DNA of 29,005 nt from a bacterium (GTDB taxonomy: Bacteria > Elusimicrobiota > Elusimicrobia > Elusimicrobiales > UBA9959). The stretch spans positions 1 to 29,005 of the forward strand of contig JAKAMO010000025.1 in the NCBI GenBank assembly GCA_021812825.1, read 5' to 3'. A program made the position numbers and the translations under genes. Of the stretch, positions 22,878 to 29,005 are shown one piece after another. Each line of letters begins with the position of its first letter. The first letter of the stretch is position 1. Below the pieces are notes generated by a model, which searched no databases, was not told where the DNA came from, and worked only from the letters and a program-made list of their open reading frames with translations.

Positions 22878-24125
22878 ATGAGCGCTGAGATCGTCCTCGT
22901 AATCGTAAGCGTCATCGTACTGGTCTCGTACCTGTTCGACATGCTTTCCGACCGGACCAGGCTGCCGCCGGTAGTTCTTCTCATACTTTCGGGACTGCTG
23001 CTGCGCCTGATCTCCAACTGGACCGGCTACATCATCCCCTATCTGGACTACGTGCTCGCTCCCCTTGGCACGATAGGCCTGATACTCATCGTCCTCGAGG
23101 CCGGTCTCGACCTGGAGCTCAACCTAGAGAAGACCCGCCTCATCCGCAAGAGCTCCCTCTCCTCTCTTGCCGGGCTGCTGCTCTGCCTGTTCGGCATAGC
23201 CGGGCTTTACAAACTACTTTTCGGAGAGCCCTGGCGCGTCTGCCTGATAAACGCCGTGCCTTTCGCTATCATCAGCAGCGCGATCGCCATCCCCGGAGCC
23301 AGACTTTTCTCGGATTCCCGGCGCGAGTTCGTCACGTACGAGAGCTCTTTCTCTGACATCCTGGGGATCCTGGTGTTCAACTTCATAGCCCTCAACGCGG
23401 TGTTCGGGGTGGGCTCGCTGTTCTCGTTCTTCCTCGAGATAGTGGTCACCACGCTGCTCTCGCTGCTGTTCTCGCTCGGCCTGACGGCTCTCGTCGAGCG
23501 CGTGCGCCACCAGGTCAAGCACCTGCCGGTGTTCGCGATACTCCTGCTGGTCTACGCCACGGCCAAGATGATGCACTATTCGCCGCTGATACTGGTGCTG
23601 GTCTTCGGGCTCTTCCTGAACAATATCACGCTGTTCATCCGCGGGAACATGCGCAAGTATTTCAGACTGGAGAAGATACAGGACGAGGTGGTGCAGTTCA
23701 AGAGCGTGATCGCGGAGAGCACGTTCGTGATCAAGACCTTCTTCTTCGTGCTGCTGGGTTATTCCGCCGATATCCCGAAGCTGCTGGACCGCAACGCGAT
23801 GGCCATAGTCCTGCCGCTGATGCTGATCGTCTACGCTTCCAGGGCCCTGCCGCTGCGTCTGATGCTCCCGAAGCTGCGCGCCTCGGCGCTGACCTACGTG
23901 GCCCCCCGCGGCCTTATCACGATACTGCTTTTCATGGGCATCCCTTCGGACTTCCGCCTGGCGATGATACCCGACAGCGTGCTGCTCTGGACGATCCTGA
24001 TCTCGTCCCTGGTGATGACGTGGGGAGTGATAAAGCATTCCGGGGACGAGGACCCGGACCCTCCCTCGGAGCCCGAAGCGGCGGCCGACCCTTATGAGGA
24101 AGCCGTTCCTCCTGAACCGCAATAA
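22878..24125 (+). CDS. CPA1-like cation:proton antiporter
   Basis: The 415-residue protein has about 11-12 predicted hydrophobic helices and a polar, acidic, Pro-rich C-terminal tail (last 30 residues). LGTIGLILIVLEAGLDLEL and the central YESSFSDILGILVFNF helix fit sodium/proton exchangers of the NhaP-like type. The ion-binding pair is Ser-Asp (FSDI) where typical CPA1 members have Asn-Asp; I recall the same ESS(F/L)SDI pattern in a Bacteroidetes subgroup, so it is probably a family trait. An in-frame ATG at 22674 would add a soluble Arg/Pro-rich extension, but it lies upstream of the TATAAT and is rejected. The gene diverges from otsA and probably exports Na+ or K+ during osmotic or pH stress. 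Confidence 0.85.
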   Translation: MSAEIVLVIVSVIVLVSYLFDMLSDRTRLPPVVLLILSGLLLRLISNWTGYIIPYLDYVLAPLGTIGLILIVLEAGLDLELNLEKTRLIRKSSLSSLAGLLLCLFGIAGLYKLLFGEPWRVCLINAVPFAIISSAIAIPGARLFSDSRREFVTYESSFSDILGILVFNFIALNAVFGVGSLFSFFLEIVVTTLLSLLFSLGLTALVERVRHQVKHLPVFAILLLVYATAKMMHYSPLILVLVFGLFLNNITLFIRGNMRKYFRLEKIQDEVVQFKSVIAESTFVIKTFFFVLLGYSADIPKLLDRNAMAIVLPLMLIVYASRALPLRLMLPKLRASALTYVAPRGLITILLFMGIPSDFRLAMIPDSVLLWTILISSLVMTWGVIKHSGDEDPDPPSEPEAAADPYEEAVPPEPQ

Positions 24126-24153
24126 AAAACCCGGGGACTTCCCCGGGTTTTTT
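24124..24153. terminator. bidirectional intrinsic terminator between the antiporter gene and pgi
   Basis: The stem CCCGGGG/CCCCGGG with a four-base loop is extended by six A-T pairs, 13 bp in all. The right arm ends in TTTTTT, and the left arm gives TTTTTT on the other strand. It sits in the 41-base gap between converging genes and overlaps the antiporter TAA. Confidence 0.9.
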
Positions 24154-24166
24154 CTGGCCCGCTTTT

Positions 24167-25795
24167 TCAGCGTTTCCCTCGGTAGCGCCTGATCAGCGCG
24201 TTGGTCGAGCTGTCATGCTTGAGGTCGGGTGCTTCGCCTGCCTCGAGCTCGGGCGCTATCCGCCCGGCCAGCACCTTGCCCAGCTCGACCCCCCACTGGT
24301 CGAACGGACCTATGCGCCAGACCATGCCCTGCGTGAAGACGGAGTGCTCGTAGAGGGCTACCAGCCGCCCCAGCGCCGCCGGCGTCAGCTCGTCGAGAAG
24401 CATCGTGGTGGACGGCCGGTTGCCCTCGAAGGTCTTGTGCGGGACGAGCCAGTCCTTTACGCCTTCCTTCCTCAGCTCCTCGGCGGTCTTGCCGAAGGCC
24501 AGGGCCTCCGCCTGGGCGAAGACGTTCGCCATCAGCAGGTCGTGGTGGCGTCCCAGCCTGTGGCGGGGCCTGCAGAAGGCGATGAAGTCGCAGGGTATCA
24601 GCTTGGTGCCCTGGTGTATGAGCTGGTAGAAGGAGTGCTGGCCGTTGGTGCCGGGCTCGCCCCAGTAGATCTGTCCGGTCTGGTAGTCGACGGCCCGGCC
24701 GTTCAGCGTGACGCGCTTGCCGTTGCTCTCCATCGTCAGCTGCTGCAGATAGGCCGGGAAGCGCTTGAGGTACTGCTCGTAAGGCAGCACGGCTATGCTC
24801 TGCGCGCCGAAGAAGTCGTTGTACCACAGCCCGAGCAGGCCCATCAGCGCGGGGATGTTCTCCTCGAAGGGCGCGGTGCGGTAATGCTCGTCCATCTCGT
24901 TGTCGCCGGCGAGCATCTCGCGGAAATGCTTCGGTCCGATCGCGATCATCGTGGAGAGGCCGATCGCGGAGAACATGGAATAGCGGCCGCCCACCCAGTC
25001 CCAGAAGCCGAACATGTTGGCCGTGTCTATGCCGAATTCCGAGATCTTGGCCGCGTTGGTGGAGACGGCCACGAAGTGTCTGGCGATGGCGGCCTCGTCC
25101 TTCAGCGCCTTCAGCGTCCAGTCGCGGGCGGTGAGCGCGTTGGTCATCGTCTCCAGGGTGGTGAAGGTCTTGGAGGAGACGATGAACAGGGTCTCGGCGG
25201 GGTCAAGGCCCAGGACGGCCTCCGCGAAGTCCGTGCCGTCGATGTTGGAAACGAAGCGGAAAGCGAGGCCCCGCTCGCTGTAGTCCTTCAGCGCCTCGTA
25301 GGCCATTACGGGACCAAGGTCGGAGCCGCCTATGCCGATGTTGACGATGTTCCTTATGGGCTTGCCGGTGTGTCCCTTCCATTCTCCGGCGCGGACCTTT
25401 CCGGCGAACTGCTCCATCTTCTCCAGCACCGCGTGCACGTGCGGGACCACGTTCTCGCCGTCCACGACTATCGTCGCGTTCCCCGGCGCGCGCAACGCGG
25501 TGTGCAGCACGGCCCGGTTCTCCGTGAGGTTTATCCTCTCGCCGGAGAACATGGCCTCTATCTTCTCGCGCAGCCCGACGGCCTCGGCGAGGTCGCAGAG
25601 GCGGTTTATCGTTCCCGCCGTGACGCGGTGCTTCGAGTAGTCGAAGTGCACCCCCGCGGCCTCGAGCGTGAACTTCTCCGCCCTGGACGGGTCCTGCGCG
25701 AACAACTCCCTGAGATGGACGTCCTTGATCTTGGCGTAATGAGCTTCAAGGGCCTTCCATTCCGGAAGGTCCCTGAGAGGTGTAGTATCGGCCAT
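24167..25795 (-). CDS. pgi: glucose-6-phosphate isomerase
   Basis: The 542-residue enzyme interconverts glucose 6-phosphate and fructose 6-phosphate. Family signatures are all present: [51 protein letters not shown] with the catalytic-site Glu, [16 protein letters not shown] with the ring-opening His, and the C-terminal DQWGVELGK. Length matches the usual 540-550 residues. It begins nine bases after the etfA stop with a G-rich Shine-Dalgarno (AGGGGGG), so it is likely read from the same transcript as the Etf genes. Glucose 6-phosphate from this reaction is also the acceptor for OtsA. The gene ends at the strong bidirectional terminator. Confidence 0.97.
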   Translation of the reverse strand: MADTTPLRDLPEWKALEAHYAKIKDVHLRELFAQDPSRAEKFTLEAAGVHFDYSKHRVTAGTINRLCDLAEAVGLREKIEAMFSGERINLTENRAVLHTALRAPGNATIVVDGENVVPHVHAVLEKMEQFAGKVRAGEWKGHTGKPIRNIVNIGIGGSDLGPVMAYEALKDYSERGLAFRFVSNIDGTDFAEAVLGLDPAETLFIVSSKTFTTLETMTNALTARDWTLKALKDEAAIARHFVAVSTNAAKISEFGIDTANMFGFWDWVGGRYSMFSAIGLSTMIAIGPKHFREMLAGDNEMDEHYRTAPFEENIPALMGLLGLWYNDFFGAQSIAVLPYEQYLKRFPAYLQQLTMESNGKRVTLNGRAVDYQTGQIYWGEPGTNGQHSFYQLIHQGTKLIPCDFIAFCRPRHRLGRHHDLLMANVFAQAEALAFGKTAEELRKEGVKDWLVPHKTFEGNRPSTTMLLDELTPAALGRLVALYEHSVFTQGMVWRIGPFDQWGVELGKVLAGRIAPELEAGEAPDLKHDSSTNALIRRYRGKR

Positions 25796-25804
25796 GTTCC
25801 CCCC

Positions 25805-27004
25805 TTACCTGTTCAGGACGCGTTTGAACTCTTTCGTCAGCGCCGGGACTATCTCGTTCACGTCGCCGACGATGCCGTACGTGGCCACCTTGAAGATGGG
25901 CGCGTCGGGGTCCTTGTTGATGGCGACGATCACCTTGGAGGACTGCATCCCGATCAGGTGCTGTATCTGGCCGGAGATGCCGCAGGCGATATAGAGCTTC
26001 GGGCAGACCGTCTTGCCGGTCTGGCCGACCTGGTGGGAATAGGGGATCCAGTCGGCGTCCACGGCGCTGCGGCTGGCGCCTACGGCGCCCCCCAGCACCT
26101 TGGCCAGCTCCTCGACAAGGGCGAGATTCTCCTTGCTCCCCATGCCGCGCCCCCCGGAGACGATTATGTCCGCCTCGGAGAGGTTGACGGTGTTGCTGAT
26201 CTCCTCCACCACGTCCATAAGGCGGGTGCGGGACGCGAAGGTCTCCTCCGGGTACACCTTGCTGATTATCTCGGCCGTGCGGCCCGGCTGTACCGGGGCC
26301 TCTTTCATCACCTTGTGGCGGACGGTGGCCATCTGCGGGCGATGATTGGGCGAGATGATGGTCGCCATGATGTTCCCGCCGAAAGCGGGGCGCGTCTGGA
26401 GCAGCAGGCGTTCCTTGAGGTCCACGTCAAGGGCGGTGCAGTCCGCGGTCAGGCCCGCGTTGGTCTTTATGGCCACGCGGGATATCAGGCTGCGGCCGAT
26501 CGTCGTCGCTCCGCAGAGCAGCACCTCCGGCTTGTACTCCTGCACCAGGCTGACCAGCACCGAGGTATAGGGGTCGTCCTGGAAGGACTTGAGGGAAGGG
26601 TGGTCGACAAGGTACACCTTGTCGGCGCCGCGCTCGCCCAGCTTCTCCGCCGCGTCCACCATGCCGTGGCCGAGCAGCACCGCGGCTAGCTTCACGCCCA
26701 GCTTGTCGGCCAGCTTGCGGGCTTCGCCGAGCAGCTCGAAAGAAATGGACTGTATGACGCCCTTCTTCTGCTCGCAGAAGACCCAGACGTCCTTATAGGA
26801 GGACAGGTCCCGGGCAGGGCCCTCGGCCTTCTCCATCTCTATCGCCGCGAACTTGCAGGCGGCCACGCAGGCGCCGCAGAGCGTGCACTTGGCCATGTCG
26901 ATCACGGCCTTCTTCTCGGCCATGTGTATGGCCCCGAAGGCGCAGGCCTTCACGCAGAGCGTGCAGCCGGTGCATTTCTCGAGGTGTACCTTGATGGAGG
27001 CCAT
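25805..27004 (-). CDS. etfA: electron transfer flavoprotein alpha subunit with N-terminal ferredoxin domain
   Basis: The 399-residue protein starts with a two-cluster ferredoxin domain: C11, C14, C17, C21 and C40, C43, C46, C50, each in CxxCxxCxxxC spacing. The Etf alpha N-terminal domain follows at about 65-265. The C-terminal FAD domain is typical: SGGRGMGSKEN, SHQVGQTGKTVCPKLYIACGISG and VAINKDPDAPIF. Such fused EtfA subunits are known from electron-bifurcating or confurcating complexes of anaerobes, for example caffeyl-CoA reductase and lactate dehydrogenase complexes. The ATG at 27004 overlaps the etfB TAA by one base (TAATG). The frame is open to 27442, but that part only mirrors etfB. 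Partners are EtfB and the acyl-CoA dehydrogenase upstream. Confidence 0.94.
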   Translation of the reverse strand: MASIKVHLEKCTGCTLCVKACAFGAIHMAEKKAVIDMAKCTLCGACVAACKFAAIEMEKAEGPARDLSSYKDVWVFCEQKKGVIQSISFELLGEARKLADKLGVKLAAVLLGHGMVDAAEKLGERGADKVYLVDHPSLKSFQDDPYTSVLVSLVQEYKPEVLLCGATTIGRSLISRVAIKTNAGLTADCTALDVDLKERLLLQTRPAFGGNIMATIISPNHRPQMATVRHKVMKEAPVQPGRTAEIISKVYPEETFASRTRLMDVVEEISNTVNLSEADIIVSGGRGMGSKENLALVEELAKVLGGAVGASRSAVDADWIPYSHQVGQTGKTVCPKLYIACGISGQIQHLIGMQSSKVIVAINKDPDAPIFKVATYGIVGDVNEIVPALTKEFKRVLNR

Positions 27005-27786
27005 TACACTACCTCCCCTTTCAGCAGTTCGACGAGCTCTTTCGCCACCTCTTCGGCGGAGCCGGTTATCATCTCGCCGCCTTTGCGGGGCTCCGGAGAG
27101 AAGATCTTCACCACGCGCGTCGGAGACCCTTCCAGGCCTAAAGCGGCGGGGTCCGCCTCGATGTCGTCGGCGGTCCACTTTGTTATCTTGGCCGCCTTGG
27201 CGCGCATCATGCCCTTCAGCGAGGGCATGCGCGGGGTGTTGATCTCCTTGACCACGGTGAACAGGCAGGGCAGCGGGGTTTCTACGACGTCGCTGCCCTC
27301 CTCGGTCATGCGCTCTACTCTGGCGGACTTGTCGTTTATCTCGGCTATCTTCTTGACGTAGGTTACCTGCGGAATATCGAGATGTGTCGAGATGCCGGGG
27401 CCCACCTGCGCGGTGTCCCCGTCGGAGGCCTGCTTGCCGCAAAGTATCACGTCCGCGCCGCCAAGCTTGTCTATGGCGCAGGCCAGCGTGTAGGAAGTGG
27501 CCCAGGTGTCGGAGCCGGCGAACTTGCGGTCGCTTACGAGCACGGCCTCGTCGCAGCCCAGTCCGATGGCATCCTTGAGCGCGGCCTCGGCCTGAGGAGG
27601 GCCCATGGTTATCACGGTCACTTTGCCGCCCAGGCGCTCCTTTAGCCGGACGCCTTCCTCTATCGCGTAGGCGTCGAAGGGGTTGATGACGCTCTCTACG
27701 CCTTCGCGTATGAGCGTGTTGGTCACCGGGTCTATCTTGACGTCGGTGGTGTTCGGTACCTGTTTGATGCAGACGATTATATTCAT
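27004..27786 (-). CDS. etfB: electron transfer flavoprotein beta subunit
   Basis: The 260-residue beta subunit pairs with EtfA and binds the second cofactor (AMP, or FAD in bifurcating forms). The N-terminus MNIIVCIKQVPNTTDVKIDP is the family hallmark. INPFDAYAIEEGVRLKE, ILCGKQASDGDTAQVGPGIS (about residues 115-134) and the late LKGMMRAKAAKI segment also match. I choose the ATG at 27786 because family members begin exactly here; the ATG-like start at 27888 adds an Arg/Pro-rich tail from the intergenic region. No Shine-Dalgarno is visible. The stop overlaps the etfA start. The dehydrogenase gene lies 198 bases upstream on the same strand. Confidence 0.95.
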   Translation of the reverse strand: MNIIVCIKQVPNTTDVKIDPVTNTLIREGVESVINPFDAYAIEEGVRLKERLGGKVTVITMGPPQAEAALKDAIGLGCDEAVLVSDRKFAGSDTWATSYTLACAIDKLGGADVILCGKQASDGDTAQVGPGISTHLDIPQVTYVKKIAEINDKSARVERMTEEGSDVVETPLPCLFTVVKEINTPRMPSLKGMMRAKAAKITKWTADDIEADPAALGLEGSPTRVVKIFSPEPRKGGEMITGSAEEVAKELVELLKGEVV

Positions 27787-27984
27787 GGGATTTGTAAGCC
27801 TGGCTGCCGGGTTGCGGGTTCGCGGGTCCTGCCGGCGGCCCGGCTCGTCAGGCACGCGGTCGCGCACACCGTGCGCGCCGCTCCTCACTCCCTCGCCGCG
27901 CTTCGCAAGCGGCTCGGTCCGCGAAGGCCTTCCGAGCCGGATCCGCCGTCACCCGCTCCCGGGCAAATGTCCGTGGCGCCTGAA
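27787..27984 (-). other. GC-rich hairpin-bearing gap between acyl-CoA dehydrogenase and etfB
   Basis: This 198-base spacer is long for the surrounding operon. Read on the - strand it holds several possible stem-loops: GGCTCGG/CCGAGCC with a 14-base loop (27935-27908), a GCCGC/GCGGC stem around 27910-27892, and CGCGCAC/GTGCGCG with a three-base loop around 27879-27863. A run of CGGGTT-type short repeats lies near etfB. I see no gene, tRNA, promoter or T tract. Confidence 0.4.
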
Positions 27985-29005
27985 CTACTTCTTCAGCGTC
28001 TCCTTGATCATGTTCAGCGCTATCACGTTGCGCTGGATCTGGTTGGTGCCCTCGTAGATCTGCGTGATCTTCGCGTCGCGCATGTACTTCTCTACGGGAT
28101 AATCGCGCATGTAACCGTAGCCGCCCAGTATCTGCACCGCGTCCGTGGCTACCTTCATCGCCACGTCGCTGGCGAACAGCTTGGCCATCGCGGATTCCTT
28201 GGATACGCCCTTGGCGCCGGAGTCCACCATGCGTGCCACGGAGTAGGTGAGGGCCCTGGCGGCCTCCACCTGCGTGCCCATATCGGCCAGCATGTGTTGT
28301 ATGGCCTGGAAGCTGGAGATCGGCTGGCCGAACTGCACGCGGGTGCGGGAGTACTCGAGCGCGTGGTCGAGCGCGCCCTGCGCTATGCCCACGGCCTGCG
28401 CGGCCACGCCGGGGCGGGAGGTGTCCAGCGTCTTGAGGGCCACGATGAAACCCATGCCCTCGCGGGAGAGGAGATTGGCGGCGGGGACCTCGCAGTCCGT
28501 GAAGATGACCTCGCGCGTGGCCGAGGCGCGGATGCCCATCTTCCTCTCCTTCTTGCCGAACTCCATGCCCTTGGTCCCCTTCTCCACGATGAAGGCGCTG
28601 GCGCCGCGCGCGCCCTTGGCCTTGTCTGTGATGGCTATCACCGTGTAGATGTCGGCCTCGCCGGCGTTGGTTATCCACTGCTTCACGCCGTTGATGACGT
28701 ACTTGTCCCCCGCCTTTCGGGCGGTGGTCTTCATGGAGCCGGCGTCGGAGCCGGCCTCGGCCTCGGTCAGGCAGAACGCCGCCAGCTTGCGGCCCGCGGC
28801 TATGTCGGGCAGGTATTTCTTCTTCTGCTCCTCGGAACCGTACAACAGGATGGGCAGCGTTCCCAGTCCGGTGCCGCCGTAGCCCAGCGCTATGCCGCCG
28901 CAGGCGCGGGAGAGCTCCTCGGTGACCAGGCACATCTCCATGATGCCCCCGCCCAGGCCGCCGTAGGCCTCCGGCAGATAGATGCCGAACAGGTCGCTCT
29001 CGGCC
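27985..29005 (-). CDS. acyl-CoA dehydrogenase, partial at the window edge
   Basis: The frame is open to the right edge (339 residues seen); the ATG at 28941 is internal, because the upstream codons continue the family sequence (LFGIYLPEAYGGLGGG). About 40 N-terminal residues are outside. The FAD-binding segment LTEAEAGSDAGSMKTTA, ITNAGEADIY, and the C-terminal helix bundle (RVQFGQPISSFQAIQHMLADM) are present. The catalytic base Glu lies in IYEGTNQIQRNVIA, the position used by short- and medium-chain enzymes. A butyryl-CoA-type substrate is plausible, not shown. With etfB and ferredoxin-fused etfA downstream, it may form a bifurcating dehydrogenase complex or simply feed electrons to Etf. Confidence 0.93.
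   Translation of the reverse strand, partial: AESDLFGIYLPEAYGGLGGGIMEMCLVTEELSRACGGIALGYGGTGLGTLPILLYGSEEQKKKYLPDIAAGRKLAAFCLTEAEAGSDAGSMKTTARKAGDKYVINGVKQWITNAGEADIYTVIAITDKAKGARGASAFIVEKGTKGMEFGKKERKMGIRASATREVIFTDCEVPAANLLSREGMGFIVALKTLDTSRPGVAAQAVGIAQGALDHALEYSRTRVQFGQPISSFQAIQHMLADMGTQVEAARALTYSVARMVDSGAKGVSKESAMAKLFASDVAMKVATDAVQILGGYGYMRDYPVEKYMRDAKITQIYEGTNQIQRNVIALNMIKETLKK

Noticed and set aside
23340..23400. Ser-Asp in place of Asn-Asp at the antiporter ion site
   Set aside because: Unusual against textbook CPA1 proteins, but it appears to be a family trait and not a local mutation.
24215..26689. An 824-codon open frame antisense to pgi and etfA
   Set aside because: It crosses two well-supported genes on the other strand and shows no family motifs.
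27005..27442. An N-terminal extension of etfA to 27442
   Set aside because: The extension overlaps etfB in another frame and is Arg/Gly/Gln-rich noise; the ferredoxin domain starts directly at 27004.
1..29005. tRNA, rRNA, CRISPR arrays, transposases, attachment sites and replication origin
   Set aside because: I looked on both strands for T-loop motifs, repeat-spacer arrays, transposase motifs and DnaA-box clusters and saw none.

Overview
This is a GC-rich bacterial chromosome segment, densely coding, with about 21 protein genes and no visible tRNA, rRNA, CRISPR array, insertion sequence or phage gene. AT-rich sigma70-type promoters stand out from the GC-rich background. Isoleucine ATA and arginine AGG codons are common despite the high GC. 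The lineage cannot be fixed from this window. An anaerobic or fermentative Gram-negative-type bacterium from a poorly cultured phylum (Elusimicrobiota is my guess, low confidence) would fit the ferredoxin-fused electron transfer flavoprotein and the PilB/GspE-type ATPase.

Left part (1-8362, + strand): the tail of a DUF1116 (FdrA/YlbE-system) protein and a small membrane-anchored protein. These are followed by the translation and transcription operon rimP-nusA-infB-rbfA-nrnA-truB-ribF, whose genes mostly overlap or nearly touch. It starts from a clear promoter, and immediately downstream lies a bulged hairpin with seven T residues, inside a 12-codon ORF. This looks like a transcription attenuator ahead of nusA.

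Middle (8374-12903, - strand): in transcription order, greA, a pilus/type II secretion-type ATPase, a short aspartokinase missing about half of its usual regulatory region, a 74-residue membrane protein, and a dihydropyrimidinase-family amidohydrolase. Three promoters are visible. The one for the 74-residue protein puts the predicted transcription start on the A of the ATG, so the message should be leaderless.

Osmotic/ion-balance block (13214-24125): a ClC chloride channel or exchanger (+) converges on a - strand operon otsA-otsB-malQ-treS/mak, and a cation:proton antiporter (+) diverges from otsA. This combines trehalose synthesis by two routes with anion and cation transport. OtsA carries an N-terminal two-TM periplasmic sensor plus HAMP-like module. 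The maltokinase half of TreS-Mak has lost its catalytic Asp (HGN instead of HGD) and has Arg where the ATP-binding Lys is expected. Bidirectional hairpins sit at both convergent junctions (14592-14621 and 24124-24153).

Right part (24167-29005, - strand): in transcription order, an acyl-CoA dehydrogenase cut by the window edge, etfB, etfA with an N-terminal 2x[4Fe-4S] ferredoxin domain, and pgi. The Etf/dehydrogenase set resembles electron-bifurcating or confurcating systems of anaerobes.
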